A stretch of 64,000 nt of DNA from Ralstonia sp. RRA (GTDB taxonomy: Bacteria > Pseudomonadota > Gammaproteobacteria > Burkholderiales > Burkholderiaceae): the NCBI RefSeq assembly GCF_037023145.1, contig NZ_CP146091.1, forward strand, positions 2,108,001 through 2,172,000. The letters run 5' to 3'. Below, in pieces: positions 19,535 to 29,463 of the stretch (the first letter of the stretch is position 1; every line of letters starts with the position of its first letter). A model generated the notes under the pieces. The model was not told the DNA's origin, searched no databases, and saw nothing but the letters and a program-made list of their open reading frames with translations. Made by a program: the position numbers and the translations under genes.

Positions 19535-20044
19535 ATGACGTCTTCACACGTGCTGATTCGCCCCGAAGCCCCCGCTGACACGGCCTCCATTGAAGCCGTC
19601 ACCATTGCCGCTTTTCGCGAGGCGGAGCACACAAGCCACAACGAGCAGGACATCGTCCGCGCGCTGCGTGAGGCTGGTGCACTCACCGTTTCGTTGGTTG
19701 CCGAGCGCGATGGAGCGGTGGTCGGACACGTCGCCATCTCACCGGTATCAATTGCCGATGGTGCATCCGGCTGGTTTGGGCTCGGGCCGATTTCCGTGCT
19801 GCCAGCGCAGCAAGGCTGCGGCATCGGCGCGGGCCTGATGCGCGCCGCGCTGGACCAGTTGCGCACGCTGGGCGCGGCGGGCTGTGTCGTGCTCGGAGAT
19901 CCGGCCTACTACGGCCGCTTCGGCTTTCGTGCAGAACCTTCGCTCGTGTTTCCGGGGGTGCCGGCAGAGTACTTCCAGGCCTTGATACTCCGGGGCGCGC
20001 TGCCCAACGGCACAGTCACCTACCACCCAGGGTTTTACGCATAA
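19535..20044 (+). CDS. GNAT-family N-acetyltransferase
   Basis: The 169-residue protein is a YhbS-type GNAT domain: IRPEAPADTASIEAVTIAAFREAEHTS at the start, VGHVAISPV beta strand, the acetyl-CoA motif LGPISVLPAQQGCGIGAGLMRAALDQL, and LGDPAYYGRFGF near the C-terminus. It transfers an acetyl group to an unidentified amine substrate in the cytoplasm. ATG at 19535 lies four bases after the LysR stop, so it is probably in the same transcript. Family call is firm; substrate is not predictable. Confidence 0.88.
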   Translation: MTSSHVLIRPEAPADTASIEAVTIAAFREAEHTSHNEQDIVRALREAGALTVSLVAERDGAVVGHVAISPVSIADGASGWFGLGPISVLPAQQGCGIGAGLMRAALDQLRTLGAAGCVVLGDPAYYGRFGFRAEPSLVFPGVPAEYFQALILRGALPNGTVTYHPGFYA

Positions 20045-20172
20045 CGTTGCGGACAATTCGCCAGGAAGCGGCTGCCCACCTGTGCAACAATTGCGCGATT
20101 CAACACCTTCCGCGCGCGATCCCATCGAATCACATCGGATTGCGCGCCGCGCCTTAGTACTCATTGCACCGC

Positions 20173-22839
20173 ATGGCTGAACACTCCGCTCCGGCTCTGG
20201 AGATCGACCCGAAATACGGCCCCTTCGACAAGCACACCCCGATGATGCAGCAATACCTGCGGCTCAAATCGGGGCATCCGCACACGCTTGTCTTCTATCG
20301 CATGGGCGATTTCTACGAGCTCTTCTTTGAAGACGCCGAGAAAGCCTCCCGTCTGCTCGACATCACGCTCACCGCACGCGGCAGCTCCAACGGACATCCG
20401 ATCCGCATGGCGGGCATTCCGTTCCACGCCGCCGAGCAATACCTCGCCAAGCTGGTCAAACTGGGGGAATCGGTCGCCATTTGCGAGCAGATCGGGGACC
20501 CGGCCACCACCAAGGGCCCAGTCGAACGCAAGGTCGTGCGCGTGGTCACGCCCGGCACGCTCACCGATGCGGCGCTGCTCTCCGACAAGGTCAACAACCA
20601 CCTGCTGGCCATCGCACACCTGCCGGGCAAACGCGGTGCAGCCCCGCTGATCGGCCTGGCGTGGCTCAACCTCGTCGGCGGTGAACTGCGCTTGATGGAG
20701 TGCAGCCCCGACCAACTCGACCGCGAACTCGAACGCATCCGTCCCGCCGAAGTGCTGGCCGATGATGCGACGCTCAACACGATCCAGTTCGACGTTGCGC
20801 GTACACGCCTGCCCGACTGGCACTTCGACGTGGAAGCCGGCGCGCGCCGCCTGCGCGAGCAACTGGGCGTCGCAAGCCTCGTCGCCTTCGGCGCGGAAAC
20901 GTTGACGGCGGCACTGGCCGCGGCAGGCGCATTGCTGAACTACGCGGCGGCCACGCAGGGCCAGTCGCTGCGGCACGTGATCGGCCTGACCGTCGAACAC
21001 GAAAGCGAATTCATCGGCCTGGACACCGCCACGCGCCGCAATCTGGAACTGACGGAAACACTGCGCGGGCAGGAATCGCCCACGCTGTTCTCGCTGCTCG
21101 ACACCTGCGCCACCAGCATGGGCAGCCGCCTGCTGCGCCACTGGCTGCATCACCCGCTGCGTGACCGTGCGATACCGCAGGCGCGTCAGCAGGCCATCGA
21201 GGTGCTGCTCGGCAGCGATTGGCAGACGCTGCGCGCAACGCTGCGCACGCTGTCCGATGTGGAACGCATTACCGGGCGGCTGGCATTGTTGAGTGCCCGC
21301 CCGCGCGATCTCTCTTCACTGCGCGATACGCTTGCACGCCTGCCCGAGATTCGCGAAGAGCTGCCCAAAGACGACAATGCGAGCGATGCCGCCCCGCTGC
21401 TGGCCGAGCTGTACGCCGCACTCACGCTGCCCGAAGACGCCCACGCCCTGCTCCAGCGCGCCGTGATGGCCGAACCGGCGGCGATGGTGCGCGACGGTGG
21501 CGTCATCGCCCGTGGCTACGATGCCGATCTCGATGAGTTGCGCGACATCTCCGAAAACTGCGGCCAGTTCCTCGTCGACCTGGAAGCGCGCGAGCGCGAC
21601 CGCACCGGCATCGCCAACCTGCGTGTCGAGTACAACCGCGTGCACGGTTTCTACATCGAAGTCACCAACGGCCAGGCCGCGAAGGTGCCCGATGACTACC
21701 GTCGGCGCCAGACGCTCAAGAACGCCGAGCGCTACATCACGCCCGAGCTGAAGGCGTTTGAGGACAAAGCGCTCTCTGCGCAGGATCGCGCCCTGTCGCG
21801 GGAAAAGCTCCTCTACGAAGAGCTGCTGCAGAAGCTGCTGCCGCATCTGGCCGAGTTCAAGCGCATCGCCGCCGCGCTGGCGCAGGCCGATGTACTGGCC
21901 ACGCTGGCTGAGCGCGCACATGCGCTGTCATGGTCGCGCCCGACGTTGACGGATGCCCCTGGCATCGAACTGACGCGTGCGCGCCATCCGGTGGTCGAAC
22001 AGCAAGTCGAACAGTTCGTCGCCAACGACTGCGTACTCCAAGAAGCACGCAAGCTGCTGCTAATCACCGGCCCGAACATGGGTGGTAAATCGACCTTCAT
22101 GCGGCAGACCGCGCTGGTCGTGCTGCTCGCCTATGTTGGCGCCTTCGTGCCTGCCGAGGCTGCCACCATCGGCCCGATCGACCGCATCTTCACGCGCATC
22201 GGCGCAGCGGATGATCTAGCGGGCGGGCGCTCGACCTTCATGGTCGAGATGACCGAAGCCGCTGCCATCCTGCACCGCGCCACCGCCAACAGCCTGGTGC
22301 TAATGGACGAGATCGGGCGTGGCACGAGCACGTTCGATGGCCTGGCGCTTGCCTGGGCGATTGCACGCCATCTGCTGTCGCACAACCGCAGTCACACGCT
22401 GTTCGCCACGCACTATTTCGAGCTGACGCAACTGCCGCAGGAGTTTGCACAGGCAGCCAACGTACACCTCTCTGCCGTGGAACATGGCGATGGCATCGTC
22501 TTCCTGCACGCTGTGCAAGAAGGCCCGGCCAGCCAGAGCTACGGCCTGCAGGTCGCGCAACTGGCAGGCGTACCGCAGCCGGTCATCCGTGCCGCGCGCA
22601 AGCGGCTGGCGTGGCTGGAGCAGCATTCGACCGACACCGGCGCCACACCGCAACTCGATCTGTTCGCGCTCGCCGCCGACACGCCCATCGCTGATGAAGA
22701 TGAGGACGAAGCACCAGCGGAGGCGGCCAACAGCGCGCTGACCGAGGCCCTAGCGGGCATCGACCCCGACGACATGACACCGCGTGAAGCGCTCGACGCG
22801 CTGTACCGGCTCAAGGCGCTGTCCACCCCATCTGCCTGA
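20173..22839 (+). CDS. mutS: DNA mismatch repair protein MutS
   Basis: MutS recognises base mismatches and small loops after replication and recruits MutL. The 888-residue protein (E. coli 853) has the mismatch-binding wedge F47-Y-E49 in RMGDFYELF, the connector and lever domains, and the ATPase with Walker [15 protein letters not shown], the [17 protein letters not shown] signature and Walker [17 protein letters not shown]. The C-terminal part has an acidic linker ([13 protein letters not shown]) before a dimer/tetramer helix ending [13 protein letters not shown] at 20173 is more likely than the TTG at 20164. Its TGA shares bases with the ATG of the next gene (TGATG). Confidence 0.97.
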   Translation: MAEHSAPALEIDPKYGPFDKHTPMMQQYLRLKSGHPHTLVFYRMGDFYELFFEDAEKASRLLDITLTARGSSNGHPIRMAGIPFHAAEQYLAKLVKLGESVAICEQIGDPATTKGPVERKVVRVVTPGTLTDAALLSDKVNNHLLAIAHLPGKRGAAPLIGLAWLNLVGGELRLMECSPDQLDRELERIRPAEVLADDATLNTIQFDVARTRLPDWHFDVEAGARRLREQLGVASLVAFGAETLTAALAAAGALLNYAAATQGQSLRHVIGLTVEHESEFIGLDTATRRNLELTETLRGQESPTLFSLLDTCATSMGSRLLRHWLHHPLRDRAIPQARQQAIEVLLGSDWQTLRATLRTLSDVERITGRLALLSARPRDLSSLRDTLARLPEIREELPKDDNASDAAPLLAELYAALTLPEDAHALLQRAVMAEPAAMVRDGGVIARGYDADLDELRDISENCGQFLVDLEARERDRTGIANLRVEYNRVHGFYIEVTNGQAAKVPDDYRRRQTLKNAERYITPELKAFEDKALSAQDRALSREKLLYEELLQKLLPHLAEFKRIAAALAQADVLATLAERAHALSWSRPTLTDAPGIELTRARHPVVEQQVEQFVANDCVLQEARKLLLITGPNMGGKSTFMRQTALVVLLAYVGAFVPAEAATIGPIDRIFTRIGAADDLAGGRSTFMVEMTEAAAILHRATANSLVLMDEIGRGTSTFDGLALAWAIARHLLSHNRSHTLFATHYFELTQLPQEFAQAANVHLSAVEHGDGIVFLHAVQEGPASQSYGLQVAQLAGVPQPVIRAARKRLAWLEQHSTDTGATPQLDLFALAADTPIADEDEDEAPAEAANSALTEALAGIDPDDMTPREALDALYRLKALSTPSA

Positions 22840-23906
22840 TGACCCGGCCCGGCTCGGTTTCGCGCACGCTCAAAGGCATCGCCATCGTGTTGGCGATGCT
22901 GATGTCGGCTACCGGAATGGCAGCCAAGCCCGCCGCCCCGCCCAGTTTCACCTTCGCGATCATCGGCAACGTGCCCGAACGCGCCGACGAGGAAGGCCCG
23001 GCACGCACGCTGCTCGACGCCATCGACGCCGAACACCCGGCGTTTGTCGTCCACCTGGGCAACCTGAAAGGCCGCGATGAGTCCTGCGCCGACACCCTGC
23101 TCGAAGCACGCCACGATCTGCTCAACAGCCTGAGCGCACCGCTCATCTACATTCCGGGTGACCACGATTGGAGCGATTGCCAGCGCCCTGCTGCCGGCCG
23201 CTTTGACCCGATCGAACGCCTCCTGCGCCTGCGCGAGTTGTTCTACCCTGACGACAACACGCTCGGTCAGCGCGCCATGACGATCATGCGTCAGTCCGAT
23301 CAGGCCAAGTTCCGCAGCTACCGCGAGAACACGCGCTGGGAAACCGATGGCGTGCTGTTCGTCACCCTCAACGTGCCCGGCGACAACAACAACTACAAGA
23401 CCGCGGGCGGGCGCAACGGTGAATACGAAGACCGCCTCGAAGCCAACCGCCAGTGGCTGGCGCGCGCCTTTGCCGTTGCCCGCCAGCGCAAGGCACCCGG
23501 TGTGGTCATCATGATGCAGGCCGACCCGCTGTTTGAAGATGGTTGGGAACGGCGCCGCGCGCCAAACCTGCTCGACGGTCTGCTGCGCCGCCGCCCGCAC
23601 GACGGCTATCTGGCACTCAAGCGCCAGTTGCGCACGCTCACACGCGACTACGACGGCGCCGTCCTGCTCATCCACGGCGCCAGCCAGACCTTCCTGCTCG
23701 ATCGTCCGCTCAAGGATGAAGACGGCCGCCCGGACCCGCATGTCATGCGTGCCCGCATGTATGGCTCGCCCACACTCGATCAATGGCTGGAGGTGTCAGT
23801 CACGCCGGGCCGCACGCCACTCTTTCACGTGCGCGGTCGCCGCATCGCCAGCGAACCGCCGCCAGAAGCCACGCCCACACCGGCGCAGTCAGTACCCGCG
23901 CAATAA
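22839..23906 (+). CDS. Exported metallophosphoesterase-like protein with degenerate active site
   Basis: The 355-residue protein has a signal peptide (residues 1-28, MSATGMAA) and a calcineurin-like fold pattern: FAIIGNVPE, VVHLGNLKG, IYIPGDHDWSDC, FVTLNVPGDNNN and LLIHGASQTF. At each place where an active phosphoesterase has DxH, GDxxD and GHxH, this protein has non-metal residues (GN, GNLKG, HGASQ). Only GDHDW resembles the canonical motif. It may be a pseudoenzyme or bind metal differently. It starts inside the mutS stop (TGATG), so it is translationally coupled to mutS; that may only reflect dense packing. A Pro/Glu-rich tail ends it before a terminator. Confidence 0.75.
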   Translation: MTRPGSVSRTLKGIAIVLAMLMSATGMAAKPAAPPSFTFAIIGNVPERADEEGPARTLLDAIDAEHPAFVVHLGNLKGRDESCADTLLEARHDLLNSLSAPLIYIPGDHDWSDCQRPAAGRFDPIERLLRLRELFYPDDNTLGQRAMTIMRQSDQAKFRSYRENTRWETDGVLFVTLNVPGDNNNYKTAGGRNGEYEDRLEANRQWLARAFAVARQRKAPGVVIMMQADPLFEDGWERRRAPNLLDGLLRRRPHDGYLALKRQLRTLTRDYDGAVLLIHGASQTFLLDRPLKDEDGRPDPHVMRARMYGSPTLDQWLEVSVTPGRTPLFHVRGRRIASEPPPEATPTPAQSVPAQ

Positions 23907-23932
23907 AAAAACGGGAGCCAAGGCTCCCGTTT
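23904..23932 (+). terminator. Rho-independent terminator after phosphoesterase-like gene
   Basis: A-run, then ACGGGAGCC pairing with GGCTCCCGT across a two-base gap, followed by a short T tract. It lies between convergent genes and can act both ways. Confidence 0.85.
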
Positions 23933-23958
23933 CTCATGTGTGCTGCAGAATCAGACGA

Positions 23959-24486
23959 TCAGTGCAGCGTGTGCGGCTTGTCGTCGTCTTCATCCTCGTC
24001 GACCACTTCGAGGCCGGTTTCGCCGTGCACGTGGCCGTGCTCGATCTCTTCGGCAGTAGCTTCACGCACGTCCGTCACCTTCAGCTCGAAGCGCAGCGCC
24101 ATGCCGGCCAGCGGGTGGTTGCCATCCAGCACAACCTTGTCTTCCGCCACGTCCGTGACAGTGTAGACAACCGCGTCTTCCTCGTCGCCGTCTTCAGGCA
24201 CACCCTCGAACTGCATGCCGACTTCGAGCGGCTCCGGAAAGCGGTCACGCGGCTCGATCTTGATCAGCTCCTGATCGTACTCGCCGAAAGCGTCGTCCGG
24301 CTCCAGCTGCAGCTTCGTCTCGAAGCCTTGCTCATGGCCGTCCAGCGCTTCCTCGATCTTGGGGAACGTGCCATCATAGCCGCCGTGCAAATACACCATC
24401 GGCTCATCGGATTCCTCGATGACGTTGCCCTGCGCGTCGGACAGTTTGTAAGCCACCGACACCACCGTATTCTTCGCGATTTTCAA
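23959..24486 (-). CDS. slyD: FKBP-type peptidyl-prolyl isomerase SlyD
   Basis: SlyD is a cytoplasmic prolyl isomerase and chaperone that also binds nickel. The 175-residue protein has the FKBP core (VVSVAYKLSDAQGNVIEES, YLHGGYDGTFPKIEEALDGHEQG), the inserted-in-flap chaperone domain (DDAFGEYDQELIKIEPRDRFP, GNHPLAGMALRFELKV), and a short His/acidic tail (EEIEHGHVHGE, DEDEDDD, HTLH). The E. coli tail is longer and Cys-rich. No ATG fits; TTG at 24486, with GGAG seven bases upstream, gives MKIAKNTVVS. It is divergent from roxA with only 11 bases between starts, so their control regions must overlap each other's coding starts. Confidence 0.93.
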   Translation of the reverse strand: MKIAKNTVVSVAYKLSDAQGNVIEESDEPMVYLHGGYDGTFPKIEEALDGHEQGFETKLQLEPDDAFGEYDQELIKIEPRDRFPEPLEVGMQFEGVPEDGDEEDAVVYTVTDVAEDKVVLDGNHPLAGMALRFELKVTDVREATAEEIEHGHVHGETGLEVVDEDEDDDKPHTLH

Positions 24487-24497
24487 TTGCGCACTCC

Positions 24498-25739
24498 ATG
24501 AACGAAGTCCCATTATACGCTGCCGATGGCGGCGTCCAAGGCAGCGCACAAACTGCCCTTCCGGCGGGGCGTCCGGCACAGTTGCTGGGCGGCCTGTCCC
24601 CGCGCGATTTCATGCGCACGCATTGGCAAAAGAAGCCTCTGCTGATCCGCCAGGCGCTCTCCCCTGATGAGATGCGTGCGCTGCACTTTCCATTGTCGCC
24701 CGAACGGGTGCTGGCGCTGGCGCAACGTCCGGACGTCGAATCCCGGCTGATCGCCCAATCGCGCGGGCGCTGGTCGTTCACGCAAGGCCCGTTTGACGAG
24801 CGGCCCCTGCCCTCACGCAAGACGCGCAACTGGTCCGTGCTTGTGCAGGGCGCGAACCTCGTGGAACCGGCGGTTGAAGCGCTGATGCAGCGTTTCCGCT
24901 TCATTCCCGACGCGCGGCTCGACGACGTGATGATCAGCTTCGCCACCGACGGCGGCGGTGTCGGCCCGCATTTCGATTCGTACGACGTGTTCCTGCTGCA
25001 AGCCCACGGCAAACGCCGTTGGCGTATTTCCGCACAGGACGATCTCACGCTCGTGCCGGACCTGCCGCTCAAGATTCTCGCCAACTTCCAGCCCGAAGAA
25101 GAGTTTGTGCTCGAGCCCGGCGACATGCTGTACCTGCCCCCGCACTACGCGCACGACGGCGTGGCCGAGGGCGACTGCATGACGTATTCGATCGGTTTCC
25201 GCTCGCCGTCATACCGCGAACTGGCTGGCCACTTCCTCGGCTTCCTCTCTCAAACGCTGGAAGACGATCCCAACTTTGAAGGCCGCTACACCGACCCCGA
25301 GCAGAAACCCACCGAGCGCCCCGGCGAACTGCCTGCCGCCATGGTCAAGGCACTCGCGCAGAAGCTCAACGCGCTGCGCTGGACACCCGAGCTCGTCGGC
25401 GAATTCCTCGGCGCCTACCTGACCGAGCCGAAGGACCACATCGACTTCATCACCCAGCCGCGCCTGCCGCTCGCGCGCTTCACAGCCCGAGCACGCAAGG
25501 AAGGCGTTGTGCTGGATGCGCGGACGCAGGCGCTCTACAGCGGCCAGCACTTCTGGATCAACGGCGACACGTTCGAGCCGCCGGGTACGCTGCTTGCGTG
25601 GCTGTCCGCATTGTCTGACCGACGCAGCGCCAGCGGAGAATCCGTCGATGCAGTCGCCGATCTGCCGGACTTAATGGATACGCTGCATGCCTGGTACGAA
25701 GAAGGTTGGCTGCGGCTGGCAGGACCTGGGACGCGCTGA
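24498..25739 (+). CDS. roxA: Ribosomal protein L16 arginine hydroxylase (RoxA/YcfD type)
   Basis: This Fe(II)/2-oxoglutarate oxygenase hydroxylates an arginine of ribosomal protein L16 in E. coli. The 413-residue protein (E. coli 373) is a JmjC-type cupin: HxD iron ligands His158 and Asp160 in VGPHFDSYDVFLLQAHGKRRW, third ligand His219 in YLPPHYAHDG, and a C-terminal winged-helix dimer domain. The first 35 residues are extra compared with E. coli. ATG at 24498 lies very close to the divergent slyD start, so some of the N-terminal extension may not be translated. Confidence 0.9.
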   Translation: MNEVPLYAADGGVQGSAQTALPAGRPAQLLGGLSPRDFMRTHWQKKPLLIRQALSPDEMRALHFPLSPERVLALAQRPDVESRLIAQSRGRWSFTQGPFDERPLPSRKTRNWSVLVQGANLVEPAVEALMQRFRFIPDARLDDVMISFATDGGGVGPHFDSYDVFLLQAHGKRRWRISAQDDLTLVPDLPLKILANFQPEEEFVLEPGDMLYLPPHYAHDGVAEGDCMTYSIGFRSPSYRELAGHFLGFLSQTLEDDPNFEGRYTDPEQKPTERPGELPAAMVKALAQKLNALRWTPELVGEFLGAYLTEPKDHIDFITQPRLPLARFTARARKEGVVLDARTQALYSGQHFWINGDTFEPPGTLLAWLSALSDRRSASGESVDAVADLPDLMDTLHAWYEEGWLRLAGPGTR

Positions 25740-25802
25740 TTCACGCTGAAACAGATCGTTACAAAAGCGCATGAATCCCGTCTGCTGTAGGCCGGACTCG
25801 GC

Positions 25803-25831
25803 TACACAGGGTGTGTAAAGGCCGCTATAAT
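25803..25831 (+). promoter_or_regulatory. Sigma-70 promoter of the Ala-rich lipoprotein
   Basis: TACACA (25803-25808) and a perfect TATAAT (25826-25831) are 17 bases apart. The predicted start near 25838 leaves a leader of about 140 bases. Confidence 0.7.
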
Positions 25832-25837
25832 CCGACG

Positions 25838-25979
25838 CTAGCTTGCTGGCCGGGGGCTGCCTTTGCGCAGCTTGGCTGGAAGCACAGAAGAAGGTGTAGT
25901 TCCAGAGCGATAATTACCGGTAATTATTCATCGCCCTTTCTGTTGTCTGCTTTCCATATTCAGTTTAAGGATCGAAAAA
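25838..25979 (+). promoter_or_regulatory. Structured 5' leader with 18-base perfect palindrome
   Basis: The leader can form GGGGCTGC/GCAGC-type hairpins around 25856-25880, and at 25910-25927 holds the perfect palindrome ATAATTACCGGTAATTAT, bracketed by GCGAT and ATCGC. No ORF is evident. It could be a regulator site, a stabilising hairpin or a processed small RNA. Confidence 0.5.
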
Positions 25980-26234
25980 ATGAAAAAGTCTCTCCTGATC
26001 GCCTCGCTGATGGCTGCTGTGGCTCTGGCTGCTTGCGGTAAGAAGGAAGAAGCTGCTGCTCCGGCTGCTGCTCCGGAAGCTTCGGCTCCGGCTGCTGCTG
26101 CTCCGGCCGCTTCGGACGCTGCTGCTGCTCCGGCTGCTGCTTCGGACGCTGCTGCTGCCCCGGCTGCTGCTTCGGACGCTGCTGCTGCTCCGGCTGCTGC
26201 CTCGGACGCTTCGGCTCCGGCTGCCAAGCAATAA
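25980..26234 (+). CDS. Small Ala-rich repeat lipoprotein
   Basis: The 84-residue protein has a lipoprotein signal peptide MKKSLLIASLMAAVALAAC (Cys19) followed by GKKEEA and then a low-complexity stretch of Ala, Pro, Ser and Asp built from a ten-residue unit SDAAAAPAAA repeated three times. No enzymatic domain is possible. Codon use is unlike the neighbours: alanine is mostly GCT, while the window's other genes use GCC/GCG, as in very highly expressed genes. A perfect TATAAT promoter, long leader, AAGGA Shine-Dalgarno and strong terminator make it a single-gene unit. It may be an abundant envelope spacer lipoprotein; function unknown. Confidence 0.88.
   Translation: MKKSLLIASLMAAVALAACGKKEEAAAPAAAPEASAPAAAAPAASDAAAAPAAASDAAAAPAAASDAAAAPAAASDASAPAAKQ
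26111..26200 (+). repeat. Three tandem copies of a 30-base unit in the lipoprotein gene
   Basis: Units start at 26111, 26141 and 26171, each beginning TTCGGACGCTGCTGCTGC (third starts TTCGG, a partial fourth starts CTCGG at 26201). They differ at one or two bases only, so slippage could change copy number in frame. Confidence 0.92.
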
Positions 26235-26252
26235 TCGCGTTTCTCGCGAGAC

Positions 26253-26282
26253 AAAAAAGCCGACCTTTGGGTCGGCTTTTTT
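26253..26282 (+). terminator. Rho-independent terminator after the Ala-rich lipoprotein
   Basis: AAAAAAGCCGACC pairs perfectly with GGTCGGCTTTTTT around a four-base loop. Confidence 0.95.
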
Positions 26283-26370
26283 CATGGGCGTGTGACGACG
26301 ACAATGTCGTTGCCGGCTTCAGTTGCCACTCGAAGTTGTATCTGAATCTTACAAGGCGCACGCTCCGGCA

Positions 26371-27156
26371 CTAAACCATGTGCCAAGGTAGCCCCTCCTC
26401 CTGATCGGCGATCGGCACATCGCCAGCATCAGTGCCCAACGCCACAGCAATCGCCTGACCCGCCAACAGGGGCGTGTTGTTCTGCTTGGACAAATGCGCA
26501 GCCACCACGGTCTGCAAGGCCGCATGCTTCACCCGCGCAAGAATCGCACTGGCGATGTCATTGGCCAAGTGACCAAAATCCCCACCAATACGCTGCTTCA
26601 ATGACCATGGATATGCCGAGTTGGCCAGCATCTCGCGGTCGTGATTGCACTCCAGTACGAGCGCGTGCATGTTTTCCAAATGCGCACACAGGTATTCAGT
26701 CGACATGCCAGCATCGGTCAAGACACCAAGGTAACGCGCACCATCGTTGAAGACGAACTGCAGCGGCTCACGCGCATCGTGCGGCACGGTGTATGGCAGG
26801 ATCTGCAGGTCACCAACGCTGAACACGTCATCGGCACGGCAAAAGCGCACCGCCGCACGATCGGCACCGCGCAAGTTCACGGTGGCGCGATACGTGCCGT
26901 GGCTGGTCCAGACGGGGATGTTGTATTTGGCAGCAACCGCATAGGCGCTACCAACATGATCACCATGCTCGTGCGTGACAAGGATGGCGTTGAGGGATTC
27001 CGGCGCACAGCCAAGGCGTTCGAGCCGGCGCACGGTTTCGCGGATACCGAATCCGCAATCGAGCAGGATGCGCGTGCTCGTCGCTCCATCCACGGACTCG
27101 ACAAGCAGCGCATTTCCTTCACTGCCGCTGCCAAGGCTGGCGAATCTCAGTGTCAT
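26371..27156 (-). CDS. MBL-fold metallohydrolase (YycJ-like)
   Basis: The 261-residue protein is a metallo-beta-lactamase-fold hydrolase: FASLGSGSEGNALLVE at the start, ILLDCGFGIRET, the zinc motif THEHGDHVG, TDAGMST and LECNHDREM, with AAHLSKQNNT near the C-terminus. This is the YycJ/WalJ pattern, described as a 5'-3' exonuclease in Firmicutes mismatch repair; the role in Ralstonia is not established. ATG at 27156 gives MTLRFASLGSGS; the frame stays open upstream only because it overlaps bamC's end region. It follows bamC by 34 bases on the minus strand and is likely in the dapA-bamC transcript. Confidence 0.9.
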   Translation of the reverse strand: MTLRFASLGSGSEGNALLVESVDGATSTRILLDCGFGIRETVRRLERLGCAPESLNAILVTHEHGDHVGSAYAVAAKYNIPVWTSHGTYRATVNLRGADRAAVRFCRADDVFSVGDLQILPYTVPHDAREPLQFVFNDGARYLGVLTDAGMSTEYLCAHLENMHALVLECNHDREMLANSAYPWSLKQRIGGDFGHLANDIASAILARVKHAALQTVVAAHLSKQNNTPLLAGQAIAVALGTDAGDVPIADQEEGLPWHMV

Positions 27157-27190
27157 CGCCCACCCAGGCAGCCGTACTGCATGATGCCGA

Positions 27191-28399
27191 TTACCGCAGT
27201 TGCTCGTCGAGCAGCGACAGAATGCGCTTGCCGATGTCGCCGGTCTGCGCCGAGCCGTCGTCGTTCTGCACCAGCACCGTCGACGAGGCACCGCCATCCT
27301 TGACCACCACGCGATAGCGCTTGGCACGCTTGAGATCTTCGATCTTCGTGCCCGAGAACAGGCGCGAGAAGAAGCCCGGTGCGTTCGCTTCGGCCTTGGT
27401 ATCGGCATAGCGGACGAAGTACACGCCTTGCGAGCGGTCGCGGTCATCCACGGTGAAGTTCACGCGGTCCAGTGCCAGGCCCACGGTGCGCCAGGCGCGA
27501 TCGAACGGTTCCGGCACGTTCAATACCGGTTGACCATTGGCTTGCGCCAGCAGCGACGGCCCTGCGGCACGTGCAGCCTGCACACCCTCAGTTGCCTTTG
27601 CGCCCTCTTCCACCGGATGTGCTGCTTGTGTCTGCGCGAGCTTCTGCTGCGCAGCTTCCTTGCTGGCACCCAGACGCTGCATCAGGCGCGAGAGGAATTC
27701 GGCTTCGAGCTCAGGATCTGCCGGACGCGGCGTCCACACGGTCTGGTCCTTGGACGAACCGACCAGTTGTTCCTGTGCGCCACGGTGCGAGATGTACACC
27801 TCGACCGTACCGTTCGGGCCCTTCTCGATGCGGGTGCGGAACTTGTCGCGCTCGCCGGTCGAATACAGACCGTCGAACACCTTGCCGACGGTGCGGCGGA
27901 TGATGTCCTGTGGAATCTTCGCGCGGTTCTCGGCCCAGTCGGTTTCCATGATGCCGGTCTCGGGCGAGTCGATCACCAGAAGGAAGCCGAGTTCTTGCCA
28001 GAACGTGCGCAGGCTCGGCCACAGGGCGTCCGGCGTGGTCTTCACGACCAGCCAGCGCTGATTGCCGTCACGCTCGATGCGCATATCGGACACGGCAGGC
28101 AGCACGTTGTCAGCGCCCGAACCAGGCGTCGTGACCTTGGGGGCCGTCGACGTGTAGGCCGACAGCGTGGTCGTGCCCGTGTCCGGTGCGGCATAACGAC
28201 GGTCAGCCTGGACGCTGGTCAGGTCAGGCGGGACTTCCAGCGTCGGGCCCTTCTTGGCCTGCGACTTGTAGTCGATGCGGTCCGGCTGCATCACCTCATT
28301 GACGGTATCGCAACCGGAAATCATGGCAACCGACAGCGCGGCCAGCAACAGTTGAGCGGACGTCGCCACAGCCCCGCGACGGGTTTGGAGCAGTTTCAT
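27191..28399 (-). CDS. bamC: Outer membrane protein assembly factor BamC
   Basis: BamC is a lipoprotein of the BAM complex that folds beta-barrel proteins into the outer membrane. The 402-residue protein has a lipobox MISGC (about Cys28 from ATG 28399), the conserved unstructured segment YKSQAKKGPTLEVPPDLT that contacts BamD, and two helix-grip domains (RWLVVKTTPDALWPSLRTFWQELGF; FDRAWRTVGLALDRVNFTVDDRDRSQGVYFVRY). ATG at 28399 is preferred over TTG at 28417. It follows dapA by 61 bases, the arrangement also seen in E. coli, where bamC is next to dapA. Confidence 0.93.
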   Translation of the reverse strand: MKLLQTRRGAVATSAQLLLAALSVAMISGCDTVNEVMQPDRIDYKSQAKKGPTLEVPPDLTSVQADRRYAAPDTGTTTLSAYTSTAPKVTTPGSGADNVLPAVSDMRIERDGNQRWLVVKTTPDALWPSLRTFWQELGFLLVIDSPETGIMETDWAENRAKIPQDIIRRTVGKVFDGLYSTGERDKFRTRIEKGPNGTVEVYISHRGAQEQLVGSSKDQTVWTPRPADPELEAEFLSRLMQRLGASKEAAQQKLAQTQAAHPVEEGAKATEGVQAARAAGPSLLAQANGQPVLNVPEPFDRAWRTVGLALDRVNFTVDDRDRSQGVYFVRYADTKAEANAPGFFSRLFSGTKIEDLKRAKRYRVVVKDGGASSTVLVQNDDGSAQTGDIGKRILSLLDEQLR

Positions 28400-28460
28400 T
28401 GACTTGCGATCCTTCAAACGAGAACGATGGCCTTAGTGGGCCAGGAAGAGCCGGTGAACA

Positions 28461-29345
<885 letters not shown>

Positions 29346-29463
29346 GGTTTCGAAAGCAAACAAAAGCGTCAACGTTAACAGTCGGATTGTACCGGATCGT
29401 CAAAGCGAATTCGCCACATCGGATGCCCGCCAAGAGACGGGTAAGCCGCAGTCGTCAGCAACT

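Noticed and set aside
24487..24579. SlyD starting further upstream with an extra 31 residues
   Set aside because: The extra residues are not conserved and would run into the roxA start; TTG at 24486 has a well-spaced GGAG.
25838..25979. 6S RNA or a known riboswitch in the lipoprotein leader
   Set aside because: I could not build the long closing stem and central bubble of 6S RNA or any known aptamer core.
26111..26200. Possible CRISPR-like repeats
   Set aside because: The units are contiguous and coding with no spacers, so this is a tandem repeat inside a gene.
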